DNA of 64,000 bases, taken from the NCBI GenBank assembly GCA_918026815.1, contig CAKJVC010000092.1, positions 372,001 through 436,000 of the forward strand, in the 5' to 3' direction. A program made the position numbers and the translations under genes. The notes below the pieces were generated by a model. That model was not told the DNA's origin, did no database searches, and saw only the letters and a program-made list of their open reading frames with translations. Positions 11,009 to 23,575 of this stretch are shown here, piece after piece (the stretch's first letter is position 1; the number at the start of each line of letters is the position of its first letter). The stretch is from Chalara sp. BL73 (lineage: Eukaryota > Ascomycota > Leotiomycetes > Helotiales).

Positions 11009-13925
11009 TTTGACATGAGGCTAGGGATATGTAAAAAAATACCAGTTCAACACGATGTATTTGTGCCTGAATCTTCGAAAACACCAATTTTGCTACATTA
11101 TAGGCTAACGCGATCGTCGTTTTAGTTTTCGTTGTTAGTTCTACTTTCGCTGACAACAGTTTTGTCATACATTTCTCTGTGTCATGTTCCCACAAGAAGC
11201 TTCTTTCAAATTTTAGCTTTTGTCGATTCCTGTTCAGATAAATCTGCCCAAGTCGAGAGAACCATCTAGCAAAGCGTTTTTAGCCTTCTTTCTAAGAGTC
11301 AGGAATATTCGAGGCCTGTCTCAGCTTTGTGGCTATTGGAATTTTCTGAATATGCCTGTCATTTTTCTGTTATGCTCGGAGGAAAGTTGGAAATCACTGA
11401 TCCCAGGTTTATTGGGAATATCGCTGTAGGCTTTCAACCAACCCCCTCGCCATGAGTTCCTATAAATTCTCTTACAGCTTGATTACTTTGGTCATCAGCT
11501 TCTGAAAGCAGCTGGGTCACATATTACGGATCAAGGAGTACGTTCTCTATCTCATTACGAATGGCATGATATATTCCTGCCCTGAACGATATTCGGCTTC
11601 CCTGTCAATTCAAATAAAATACAGCTAATTTCGATAATTTCTTATGTCCTTCTGCTACTGTCAACCAGGTTTCGCTGCCTTTATTACACTTCTCGCAATT
11701 ATCTCACAAAGTAGAAATTCCGTGATGCACCCAATCGACGCCTCAAATCTGGATCTAGTAAAATACCTTGTCAAGTAACATGCCTTTTACATAATTCAAT
11801 ACTGATGCTTCAATTCTGGGAGTGACGCTATTGACAATTTGGCTTGCCTTCGTGCGTCCTAAATTTAACATCTTCTAATGACCAGACTCCATAGTGTAAA
11901 CAATAAGAGACGCGAACGTTGCCTCTCTGATAGCCGACTATTACTGTGATTCGCATAAGTATAACAATTCAAATTAGCCAGATGTATTTGTGTTCATGTT
12001 CTTCATCAGGCTCCGCGCTTTCTAAGTGTTAGCTTGCACTCTCTATTCCGTAAGCCGAAACGACATAAATCCAGTCCTTCTAAGACCATGTATTTTCCAT
12101 TATCATTCCAACAGTTAGATACAATAGTGCCAAAAAAAAAAAACTCTTGCTCTGTATTTATTGGTTCTGCTTTCTAACATGTCCAGTCCATCCTTTCTCT
12201 CAGAGATCGGGGAACTTTGCCCACATGACCCACTGGCTTATTGTCACAAATCTTCTCACTGTCTCTACAAGCAATGTTACTGGCCCTGACGCTCAACATC
12301 CATAGAAAACCTACCAGAGATGCCTAGGTATCCCCGTAAGTATAATAGCTCTGTTATTTGAAGTTTGGCCATCCGTTCCTTGACTGGTAGTATGCCTGCA
12401 AGATAACCCTTCTTCAGTTCCAGTTCCGTAACTCGCAGCTTCCTCCACGCATTCTCTTCATTTCTATAACTGCCGTTTCGAAATTCATGATGTAAAAGGA
12501 TACTGGGGTTAGAACTCGCTTTTGTATTTTACAGTTGTTCCAATTAGAGGTAGTGGTGAGATGAATGGGATCGTTCGTAGAAAGAGACACCCGCAATTCA
12601 GGATGCTTTTATCTAATTTGAAATGCAAAGGTTGAGCCTCCCCTATAAAAGAAGCGATTCTACCACCCGAAGATAACGCACAGTGCATTTGCTCTAGAGC
12701 CTTTGTATTGTTGCCCAAGGTGCCCGAACTCAAAAGTGCTATCCTGTTGCCTTTCCACGGATTTTCAAGTCTTGAAGCCTAGAACGGCGCACTTAGGAAT
12801 AAAGCATCTTTCTCTTTTGTATAGACCCATAAGCTGTAGCGTAAGCACACGATACATCAGCCAGCAGTAGAACGGCCCATGACAGCAGACATAAACGTAA
12901 CAAACGATAGCTCGCGGCCTCCTCAGGTTCCCATCTCCCATATGTAGCCCACATGCCCTCCGATCCCATAGATCACGAAAAGACCCAAGAATCACTCAGC
13001 TTGAGGCGGTGAATACGAGTCGGAATAGATAGATCCAAATGCACTTCAGCGCCTTCCCTTCCATCCGTGGGAGTCATTTATGAATATTTTCATACCGCAG
13101 TCTTCAGAGGATACAGAACCTTACCTTTTATAACCCCAGATCCGAACCAGATCCGAACGTTGCTCGCATCAAAGCGAATCCGCACTCTGCACTTTGTAAC
13201 CCAGATCTGAAACCGGAGAAAGTCAATCACAGAGCGGGTGGCACATCTGCAGAGAGAAGAGGCCTTAATACCGAATCGGCTTGATAGAAAGAATACGATG
13301 GATTATTGCTGCACGCTAAGAAAGGGCTCACTCGGAAGAAAACCTAATGTAGCCTTTTTTTTATAAGGAACCGGAATCCTACATTCGGTTGCCGAAATAA
13401 AAGAGGACAAGGAAATCTCAATTCGGCAGATCAGGCACCTGAAATTCGGTAACGGCCGTAACATATAAATTGACATTTGTGCACAGAATAACTTCCTTAA
13501 CCAAACAGCAAAAGACGATGTCCGCGACTCAGTAGGAGTGGATTAAGGAAATACATGCCCCGTGCTTAAATATCATTGAAACCTGAAATACGGCTCACTC
13601 CAGAAGCTCTTGCACAGCCCTTTGATAGATACTGAGTTGGATGTTATTGCCAGCTTTAATGCTGTTGTTCATAGCCGTCTTGAGCTTGCTTGGCAGAAAG
13701 TAACGGGATTCATGACTGCAGTACCGACTCTAGTGATTAACATGAGTGTTTGAGTAGGTACAGTCACTATTCAAGTGAATGAAACTAACGAGATGAGACA
13801 CGCATTGATTGTACATTTGATTTGCTAATTGGAACATAATCCCAGTATTTCCTGATGCGCCCCCAGACCAAGTAAGATTTTACCATTCTTGATTTCTTCT
13901 TTCAACTCGCTCAACATCTGCTGTA
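11009..13925. other. 2.9-kb gene-free gap inside the GlcNAc cluster
   Basis: Lies between the convergent 3' ends of nag3 and dam1. Short protein-like segments occur on the plus strand (about 11478-11541 and 11669-11778, each with a plausible preceding acceptor) but cannot be joined into one open frame. ATTCGG or its complement occurs four times at 13271-13449. No transporter or other recognisable gene was found on either strand. Confidence 0.5.
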
Positions 13926-15099
13926 TTAATAAGCAGCGATACGACTCCCCATTCTATCGGGCACTAGCTCTGGTGTATGCGACCGGAGGGGATATTCTGT
14001 AGCAGGCGCCGCGAGGAGAGTGCTCGTAAGTGGCTTTGGTGAGAGGATGCTTGGCTCCTCCTTGACATCTGAGACTGGCTCGATGGGCTTGTTCGCTGGC
14101 CGAGGCCCGGTGCGGACTGTGGATGGCAGAATCTGCTCGAATCCCTGAGATGCGGCGACCGCCTCTATCGACTTAAAATACTAGACGGCGGTTAATCATA
14201 GCCTTGAATGTCTTAAAGTGAGTAAACTGATGACTTACTCTAACAGTCTTAACCTGCAGCTCCAGTGTGGCATCCTCGTCTACAACAATCATTGGGTGAG
14301 GATGTAGTTGCAGAGAAGAAAGCGTCCACATATGATTCACGCCACCTTCGATACACTTCTGAAGCGCAAGCGCCTTGTGTGCACCGGTGATGATGATAAC
14401 GACTTCTCTAGCCTCAAGCACGGTTTGTACTCCCACCGTCAATGCCATCTTTGGCACTTTCTCCAGATCATTGCCAAAGAACCTGCTATTTGCAAGGATT
14501 GTATCGTACGCTAGTGTCTTGACTCTCGTTCTAGATGCAAGTGAGGATCCGGGTTCGTTGAACGCGATATGGCCATCAGGTCCGATTCCACCGAGGAAAA
14601 GATCGATACCTCCATGCGCCTTGATAGCAGCCTCATATGCGACACATTCCGCTTCTAGGTCTGGAGCATTTCCATTCAAGATATGGATGTTTCGCGGGTG
14701 AACATTGACGTGAGAGAAGAAGTGGGTGTACATGAAGGTGTGATAGGACTCCGGGTGTTCCCTTGGGATCCCAATATATTCGTCCTACCCTTATGTTGGT
14801 AAAGCGCTATTCGTGGCAATGACTGGACGTACCATATTGAAGGTAACGACATTCTCAAAAGATATCTCTCCGGCCTTGAACTTCTCCACGAGAATCTTAT
14901 ATATTTGGACCGGCGAGGAACCAGTAGGCAGGCCAAGGACGAAGGGATGTTCTGGTGTAGGCGCGAAAGCCCTTATTCTATCTGCAATCAAAATGTTAAT
15001 ATATGCCTTTGCGCTGTATGGTGGAGGCTCTTTACCTATGATGTACTTGGCGATATATGCCGAGGCAGCATGGGGGTCATCTCTGATAATGAGCCTCAT
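13926..15099 (-). CDS. dam1: Glucosamine-6-phosphate deaminase
   Basis: Converts glucosamine-6-phosphate to fructose-6-phosphate and ammonia, linking GlcNAc to glycolysis. It has 337 residues in four exons (15099-15036, 14981-14833, 14784-14239, 14180-13926) with introns of 54, 48 and 58 nt. The LGLPTGSSP substrate loop is at about residue 37. D72, D141, H143 and E148 fall at the same numbers as the E. coli NagB catalytic residues, within FNM-DEY and [17 protein letters not shown]. After the NagB core there is a C-terminal tail of about 70 residues rich in Pro, Ser and charged residues, as seen in fungal homologues but absent from bacterial NagB. It is divergent from hxk3 across 2 kb. Confidence 0.94.
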
Positions 15100-17149
15100 T
15101 GTGATGTTACCTGAGGTTGTTGTTGGTGTATGAAATAGATTAGCGGTTAATGAGGATTTATTACAGCTATATTTAAAGCAGAAAGTTGCGCGACGAAGAA
15201 AGTTCTGACAAAGAATCGAAGATCAAGCTTAATAGGAGACTCTAACTATGAACAAAGCCGTTGGGTATCCTACCATCGAAACCATAGGGAGTTTAGGCCA
15301 TAAGCGTGGAGGTAGACGTATCTTTCCGTCTGACTATGGAACGTCACTGCCAGTCCCATTCTTACCTTGGACCGCGTGCGGACTACGGGGTTGGCAGTTT
15401 GATAGGAAGTGATATGGATCGTGGGTCCAGCTAGACTTGACTTTGTGACCAGCGGGCTGCCACTTGATCACCGGTCTAGATTTCAATTGCAATTATGCTT
15501 TCTTATAGATGCTGCAAATCATTGTATGATATAGTTGCAAACATGGAATGAATGCACTTGCTAATTGCGTGTTTGAGCTGCGTAGCTGATCAAACTCATG
15601 CTCATATCCATGCTTATGCTCATATTTCAGGAAAGTTTGACGGATGGCGGGGGTGAAGGTTGAGGGTGTGGGTGACGGGTCATTGTTGGTTGCTGATGAT
15701 GATGATGATGTTGATGATGGTGGTGGTAGCGGGGTGGGACAGCAGCGGGGGCCCCCCAGTGATACTGTACCGTAAGGTAAGGTTACCATGGGAGGGTGCT
15801 TATCTAATGGAGCATGGGGGGGGAGGGGCCCATGGAGCCCCCCCTAAAATGTGCCGCTGAGCCCAAAAAAAAAAAAAAAAAAAGCAACCCTGCCTTGACA
15901 CTGCCCAAAGACTCTCTGTAACGTTGCTTTGCTTTTTTTCGACGCTTCATTTGTTTGCAACAACCAGCACGCAAGAAACAGTAAAAGATAGCCCTTCTGA
16001 TTCAGAAAGCCTATTTTGTGGATTTGACTGGGTTCAAGAATAACAATAAGCCGCAGTCAAATGCAGGGGCGTTGAGAAAAGATGGATTTGTCCAATTTGT
16101 TGGGACGATGGCAGAATTGTGAGTGGAAGAAGCCGCAAAACGAAGCTGCCTGAAGGATGACTTTTTGTTCTCCCCCCAGGGCCCTACAGTAGTACAGCAC
16201 AGCTGAATACCCGCACGCCCCTGAGCAGGTCACTCCCCTATCCTCTTCACTCTTCGACAGCCTATTGATCGTCGAGACACACCTTGTCCACTACTGTATA
16301 TGTAACTCGTGCAATACTCTCTAACCGATATCCCATCCATCCCCACGACGGCCAGACTCGCGGTGATTTGGCTGCTTTGTGCTGTACTGTAGTAGCTAGC
16401 TCGCCCCTTCGTATTTCTGATCTGCTGCAAGAACGCGGTGTCCATTTGCATATCCATTCCCAAAGCATGCCGGCATTCGCAACGTATGCTGGATTTTTGG
16501 TATCGACGTTATTGTAGCGTATTACTATTATTACATTATTATTTTTGCTATTGCTGCCGGGCCCCTTTGATCTGCTGAATCGCCTGTCTCGGCCTATCGT
16601 AACAATCACAGTCGCTCCAGCGGGCCATGGCGTAATGATCTCCCAATATCAAAGCCAATGACCTCTATCCCAGCCCGCCTGAACCCTTTCCTTCGCCTTT
16701 TCTTTTGCATCTTGACAACTGACCGATTTGATCCATCTTTCTCAAATTGCCAATTGCGATACGATATCACCTAACCATCCCACTGGTATCGTTACTTTCA
16801 CCTCTTTAGTCCATCTTACCTTACCCGTCCCGGATCCTTAAAGTACGTCTACATCTTACCCGGACGCTACTCCCTGACCACGGTCTCGCTTGCCCTGCAT
16901 TAACCTCCCGCGACCCTTCTTCTTGGTCTACCCCCAAGCCCAACAATCACCTCGTCTCACAACATACAGTGGTCGTCTCCATACCTCCTAACACATACAA
17001 CGTCTAATTTAAGTTTGCTTCTGGCCATGCTACAGTAGATCAGAACCCCGGGCTATGGAGATCGCCCCTCGTACCGTACATTTTTAGCCGCGCCTTAGCG
17101 CCAGAGAGAAATTTATATATGAGGTTTACATGTATCAGCACTTGATGTC
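15100..17149. promoter_or_regulatory. dam1-hxk3 divergent intergenic region
   Basis: Two kilobases with no supported gene. Simple repeats include a TGA/GAT run at 15694-15720 and a 19-nt poly(A) at 15865-15883. The segment 16620-17000 is strongly pyrimidine-rich on the plus strand, as is common in fungal promoters and 5' UTRs, and a TTTATATATG box lies about 40 nt before the hxk3 ATG. Confidence 0.5.
15694..15720. repeat. TGA/GAT trinucleotide repeat
   Basis: Imperfect run of GAT triplets in the dam1-hxk3 intergenic region. Confidence 0.8.
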
Positions 17150-18833
17150 ATGCAGCCGTTCATTGCTGCCATGACGAAGGTACGACAGGTCTTCTATTCT
17201 GCTTTCCTCAGATCGCTGCTTCGCACCAGGTCTTGGCTGGCGACCATTCTGAGATTCTGGATCTCACCTAGTGTCCTTAAGGGAGAGAATGTTGACCAAC
17301 CAAGCAATGTGTCGCGGCAGAGGGTGGAGCTATTTCTGGAGGAGGTGAAAGACTTATTTGAGAAGCAAACGCGAATAGAGAAGTCGCTGGCCTTTTCAAA
17401 TGGGATGAAAAAGCAATTCGAGGTTCGCTTGGTGGAGAGCGACATTTGTATGCTTCCTTCATACAACCACCAACTCCCAACCGGACATGAGTGTGGAAAT
17501 TATCTAGCACTCGATGTGGGAGGCTCAACTTTCAGAGTAGCCTTGATTGAACTTTCAGGGAAGAAAACTGAGGGGGATGGGTGCAATATCCTTAGGAGCA
17601 AATCCTTCAAAATCGATGCTGGAGTTAGGCAATTGAAAGGTCTTCTGTTCTTCGACTGGATGGCTGAGAGGATAGAAAGTACTCTCTCTGGCCAGCCTGA
17701 AGGTCATGAAGATTCTGGTGACCCATTGTCTATGGGACTGTCTTGGTCATTTCCTATTCAGTGAGATTCCTAAGTTCCATAAACCTTGAATAGTCAGCTG
17801 ACTAGCCAACAGACAAACTTCACTCCGAAGCGGGCTCCTTCTCGGAATGGGGAAAGGCTTTATGGCCGCCAATGGACTGCTGGGTCAGGATCTCGGCGAC
17901 CTGATTCAAGGCGCGTGTTCCAGAAAGGGGCTGAAAGTGCAACTTAATGCCATCGTGAACGACTCATCTGCGACACTGCTATCTAAAGCCTATCTGGACC
18001 CAACGACTCGCTTCGCCCTGATCCTCGGAACAGGTGTCAACGCCGCTGTGCATCTCCCAGTGCACATCCTGTCTCCGGGAAAGTTTGGGGTTCGACCATC
18101 GTCATGGCACGATTCAGCTAAGCATGTCATTGTCAACACCGAACTTTCTATGTTCGGAGCCGGGATTCTGCCGTACACTAAATGGGATAAGTTATTGCTG
18201 TCAACACATCACAATCCTGACTTCCAACCGCTTGAGCATTTCGTGAGTGGTGGCTATCTAGGAGAGATCACTCGATTAGTTCTCGTTGAAGGAATCCAAA
18301 CAACGGGCCTCTTCGGCGGCGTTGTACCAGAAAGTCTAGAGGAGAGATACTCTTTAGAAACCGAGTCCATCTCCCTGATTGAGTCGTAAGTTATTGCACC
18401 TATATCCTGCCCTGGCTGGACTGACGTACGTGTTAGCGATGTCACATCTAATCTTCAATCTGCCACAAAGATATTCAGCTCGCGGCACCCCTCCTCTCAT
18501 GTACCTTCTAAAGCAGATATACAAGCTCTCCAATTGATCGCATCCTACGTCACACAACGGGCTGCGAGAGTTCTTGCCAATAGTGTCCACGCTCTTTGGT
18601 CTCTTCGAAATGAAGCAGAACAGATTACTCCGTCTCAGTCGAAACATACATTAGTAGCATACAATGGTTCGGTGCTCGAGAACTACCCAAGCTTTAGAAA
18701 CACATGCCAAAATCAGTTAGATAGTCTAGTAGAGGCAAGTGGCGGCAGACCCGGGGCAATTGAGCTGATGTATGCTGAAGAGAGCTCACTGCTTGGAGCC
18801 GCCGTCGCAGTAGCATGTCTGGACGGGGAGTAG
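17150..18833 (+). CDS. hxk3: Hexokinase-family GlcNAc kinase
   Basis: Predicted to phosphorylate imported or released GlcNAc at C6; the assignment to GlcNAc rather than glucose comes mainly from its neighbours and from divergence from glucose hexokinases. It has 526 residues in exons 17150-17760, 17813-18385 and 18437-18833 (introns 52 and 51 nt). The phosphate-1 loop LALDVGGSTFR is at 119-129, a sugar-binding strand MGLSWSFP at about 194, catalytic Asp254 in IVNDSSATL, LILGTGVNAA, and SGGYLGEITRL. The canonical NDTVGT reads NDSSAT, a typical sign of a non-glucose paralogue. Residues 17-40 are basic and hydrophobic and could target or anchor the protein. Confidence 0.9.
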
Positions 18834-19729
18834 AGATGGCATTGCCACAAAACGGAGGCGGCATAGCGTATATACATAGCATAGCATTCTCGGAGTTTTT
18901 GGTGGCATAGTGGCAAATTTCTAAGGAGGTCATAAGGGAAGCATACATTTTCATGAAGTTATGGTGGATAACATAAAGGGGTATTTACATAATAATAAAC
19001 CGTTTGGCTTCTTGATGAAGCATGTGCAAGCGTCTTCAAACAAGAAGGATTTGACCCCAGCACCTGTTTGATTCTCAATTGCCCTGCGCCTCCTGTTCAA
19101 GGGAACCATTTCCCTACGTACATACTCTACAGTGGTTTTGCGTAGGTGGTTACTGGCACGGAGTAGAGAATGGTAGTCTACTCAGGGGCGGATTCCCTAT
19201 TCCCTTGTTCCCCGCCTTTGAAATAGGACCGAGACTATGCGCCGTCACTGGTAGTCAAACGTGGGGAACAGGCATCATGTGGCTCTCTCTGTGTATGGAG
19301 GGGTTGTTTAAAAGTACCCGTTCATCTCATTTTTTCAAAGTAACAATTGTTGAAGAGAACCCTTGAGAGCGTGTGGTGCATGCGACCGCTGGGGAACCAT
19401 ACTGCTAGGGACGGAACTGTATCTGCGGGATAAATGACCAAGCAGTGGAACGATGACCTAGATAACAAAGATAGCAACTTTTCCACCCGCCAAATCTAGC
19501 AAAGTTCAGGCTTATGCATCCCTGAAGGAACCCCAAGAAATGATCTTCGCCCAATAACACAGCATTTATGGTTGTCCTACCCTCCTTCGGCTCTCTTGAC
19601 CTCACTTGATCTAAATCCGGCCGCCACCTGTGAGATTGAGAGAAGGAGAGAAAGAGGGAGATCGAGAGCTCTAGTCGGTTTGCGTTGTTGCTTCAATAAT
19701 GTGCACAGCTCTCACATCGCCTATCCTCC
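18834..19729. promoter_or_regulatory. hxk3-ron1 intergenic region
   Basis: A 0.9-kb interval between codirectional genes, holding the hxk3 3' UTR and the ron1 promoter. No coding segment with motif or splice support was seen; a GAGA-rich stretch lies at about 19632-19670. Confidence 0.45.
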
Positions 19730-21535
19730 ATGCTTCATTCCCCAGTCAGCAGCAATCTGTGGCCCGGCAAAGCGATGGCAGGCTATGACAACGGCTCTAC
19801 GATGACAACGGTTCACAGCGGCTTCGCACCAAATCTGAGATTGACAGCGCTCGAAGCGGGGAGTTCCCTTTCGCAACACATACCACCCACAATGGACGCA
19901 TTCGAGCATGAGCTGAATTTTGACCAAGAGTCTTTCGTGTGCGTCTTCCTGTTCATCCCGTATTTTCCTCGCAGTACTGCACAGTGATCGCTGTCGCAGA
20001 AAGCCGGGGAAGTGGAGCCAGAACTTTAAACTAACATTTATTACAGAGATGATATCAACAATGGGTTAGCTATACCTTACACTCCTTCTTACGATCTCTC
20101 TACCTTCGAAGACCCTTTTTCATACCAATCGGGACCTTTTGAATCTCTCCTCGACGATACCTCTACCGCCCAAAATGTCGAGCCAGCCTCCACCGCAGAG
20201 CTGGATAACAAACTGCTTGGATTCGGGGCGCCCATCCCGAAAGCCGCTGTATTGGACCAAAACGGCCAGACCTGGCCAAGTATGACTGCTGAATTGTATG
20301 GCATGTTTTTCGTGGCAGAGGATGTGTTCGGAGGGGAGACCACCGGACGGCCCTTAGAGCTGACCTGCTACCGCCGAAACCTTTTCCAGATCTCTGGCAC
20401 TGTGACGATGAGTAGAAGTTGTTCGCACATTCTCAGTGAGCAAGGGCAGCGTATTCCGATATATGAAATGTCTGCAACTATATCGGCATTAGAAAGTATA
20501 GAGGGGAAGAGTACTGAGATTATCAGCGTGCCCTGGAAAACGAGCACCCTAACAAGCAGCGAAGAAAAGGCTGGACAAGCGCCGCCCAAATGGCCATTGG
20601 ATTTAAGCATGAATCCAGAATTAGATCCCCAGATGGTGCAGATCCCAATCGCATGGAAGCGATTACAGTTCAAACATGCTACGGCAAACAATGGACGAAG
20701 GAAAGGTTTGCAGCAGCATTATATCGTTCAGATAAACCTGGTCGCAACTTTAGCAACAGGGGAGAGTGTCAAGATTGCGGAAATCCAAAGCGGTCCAATT
20801 ATCGTCAGAGGAAGGAGTCCAAGAAACTTTGATAGCAGAAAAGACGTGCCTCTCAACGAGAGGAAGATTGAAAACAAACCAAGGACAACAAGCGAGACAA
20901 CAACGCCAGTAAAACCTGAACCGAGCGGTGGAAGACACAACTCATTTGGGTTTTATAGCTTGACTACAGTGCAGGTAAGCCTTCGTCCGCTCCTGAAGCT
21001 GCTATTGAATCGGATCAGCTCTAACAGAATGACACAGCCGGATACTAGCGATTGGGATAAGTCTCAACCGCCGCTCCTATCCCCCTCGGTACCTACCACA
21101 CAGCATACGAGTAAGAAATTGACCCTCTCTCGCCCACCGCCAGTACCGAAATGGAAACAGGAAAACACGGCTTCGAAACCTTCGCAAGCGCCAATAGATC
21201 TCTCGCTTGTCGACGATGAAGCATTAACGAGAGCGCGAAAAGGACTCACTAGCGAGAGTCCAGAAACTGTGGGAGTGGCCAAGAAAGTGGGAAGCCCCGT
21301 TGAAAACGGCGACGCGGACTTGCTCTATGAGTACTTTCCGCTCAGTGTAGATGACTGGTATGTCTACTGTCCCTATATCTAATCGAAGATGCAAAGCTAA
21401 TATAGTCCGAATAGGATGCCGCCAGTCGATGCAATCTATAGACCGCATGTGGTACACCATATGCGCGTTCCGCCTGATCTCCAGGCACAACAGGGCAAGA
21501 GCAAGACTAAGCGGTACTTTTCAGCAGATGACTGA
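19730..21535 (+). CDS. ron1: Ndt80-like transcription factor of the GlcNAc cluster
   Basis: Likely nuclear activator of the surrounding GlcNAc genes, by analogy with RON1 of Trichoderma reesei. I reconstruct 525 residues from exons 19730-19938, 20047-20974, 21038-21357 and 21415-21535, with introns of 108, 63 and 57 nt. An Ndt80/PhoG-type DNA-binding domain spans roughly residues 125-330 (LLGFGAPIPKAA, AELYGMFFVAEDVFGGE, LTCYRRNLFQISGTV). The C-terminal part is Pro/Ser-rich and ends in TKRYFSADD, a short tail that reads like the conserved end of the family. The 63-nt intron is in frame without a stop, so a retained-intron isoform is possible. The start ATG lacks an in-frame alternative upstream. 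Confidence 0.88.
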
Positions 21536-23575
21536 AGAAGCTCCCCATCTTTGGGCCCAACGTAAAAACATTCAATATCCCAGTTTCCAGCGGTTGTGGA
21601 AGAGCTAGGGCGAGGCAGAAAGGACGCGAAGTAGGATGGTGATTTATACCCTGGATGACTCTGTATCCGGCAGATACATGACACTGATAATGATTTTTGA
21701 ATAGCGTGGCGTATGGTACTGAGGCCCCTGTACTTATATAACGTCTTACATTGGAATCTATCATACTTTGGCCCTTTCAGATGCATTGGCAATACAGATT
21801 CTGGGGAATAGGCAATATTGGAGGCTATCCGGCCAAATAGTCAATTTATGTCTGTGATACTTAACTTTTTGTTTCCTTTGTTGCATTGTGCAAGTTGTTT
21901 AATGTTCCAAAAAAGATCTGCTGATATATTTAACCCATGTGCAATCATGTAGACGGCTGAGTAGCTAACCAGTTGGTCTCCAAATCAGTTGAGGCACTTC
22001 GAATGTCTCTATAATGTCACAGAACGATTTGATACATTGAGAAAATTCAACATCCCACATGGGAGGCACCGCCTATGTAGCTATCCTTCCGTGCTGGACG
22101 GGCTCATTCAGAGAGACTGTCCTGCCGTTGGAAGAAATACGCCTAATTCGAATATAGAGCATACGGCCAACAATCACGGAACAAGATGACAGGCTTTACT
22201 CTGGGATTCGGTGTTTTGCCGAAGCATCAAGGTGTGCCTGCCTCTTTTGGGACAGAGGAAGTACCATGCCACATGCCCCCTGATTCTCGCTTGGTGTAGC
22301 GAAATCTGCCCCCTGAGCTTAGAGTATTGTGTATTTGGAGAGTCGACGCTGCCATTCTGGTTCAGGATCTTGGTGTTGTAATGACATCGCTTTTTAACGG
22401 GAGATGGAGGACATTGATGCTTCCCATATGAGGTAGACCTTGGTAAAGGTTTGTGCTGGCTGCCCGTGGGAGGGTGCATATGACAACGAGCCGGGAGCCG
22501 ATGGCGTGTCTTTTGTCAGGGAGGAATTGTTAGAAAAGTCAACATTATATTTCATTAGGCACTATGGTCATTCGGGTGCGACGGTTCTCACGATCCGGTA
22601 GCGTCCCGTGTTCTAACAACGATGTAAAACTAACATTTATGAAGTAGTTCTATCGCAGCTCTGCTTCTGGAGGATAAGTCGGCGAGCTGGCAAGCTCGAA
22701 TGTTGTTCTTAGTACTATACAGAGTTTACACATCTTGCTAGGTAAAAAAGATTGACCAGGTGAGGGAGGAGGTCATGATCTGGTGTTATATAGCGAAGAT
22801 TGGCTATCAGCAACGACCAATGACGGATGGATTCCTATGTTCCTATATATGATGGTTCTGGCATACTTAGATGATAACACTGGAACGCTAAATAATATAG
22901 ATGATAATTAACATATAGATGATTACCTTAAGATCAACAGCAGTATATAGAACGGCTCCTCGGGTGTTTGAAGCGGTTCATGTCTTTCCCGCATGATGTG
23001 CAATCTTTAGCTTTCCTGCCATGCTAGAAGAGGAGAATAGACACATGACTAGAAAACACTTGGAACCCAGCACCGGCTTGATTGTGCTTTGGTACCTCGC
23101 ATTATTCTTCGCGCATTCGAGGTCGAGGCTAAGAAAGGCAAATGAGAAATAGCCCGAGGCTGCTTCATTTAAGTTTCGTATCCGAAACGAAACGGGGGGG
23201 GGACGAAAAATGTCAAATTTCAGGAATAGAACAGAGACGGGATGAAAGAGAACGGTGGTCGCATCACCGGTGGCTTTGAAACGCGACACAAGCCTCAGGA
23301 GAAACTATATTCTATTTAAAATTCTATATCTGAGATTTTGGTTCTTTGAAGCTCGCCAAAGAACTCATATCTTCCGTGCATGATACACCCCTAGACCTCA
23401 TGGCCGACTACAAGCCGCCTCAGAAACATAAAGAACTGCATCAGAGGTATCCCTATTATAATTTCATGATTCGGGAAACTCCCCCAGTGTGATTTGATAC
23501 ATAATACATCCCAATATGCCAACCATTCAACGCCGTAAAATGCCAACAAGAGCAAGAGCACCAGCGCCATGGTCA
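21536..23575. other. Intergenic region, convergent (ron1 / GT32)
   Basis: Two kilobases without a supported gene on either strand. Scattered short open frames lack domain similarity and splice structure. Marks the right edge of the GlcNAc cluster. Confidence 0.5.

Noticed and set aside
12414..12995. Short minus-strand frames in the nag3-dam1 gap
   Set aside because: No domain, no splice structure, non-overlapping frames; consistent with chance.
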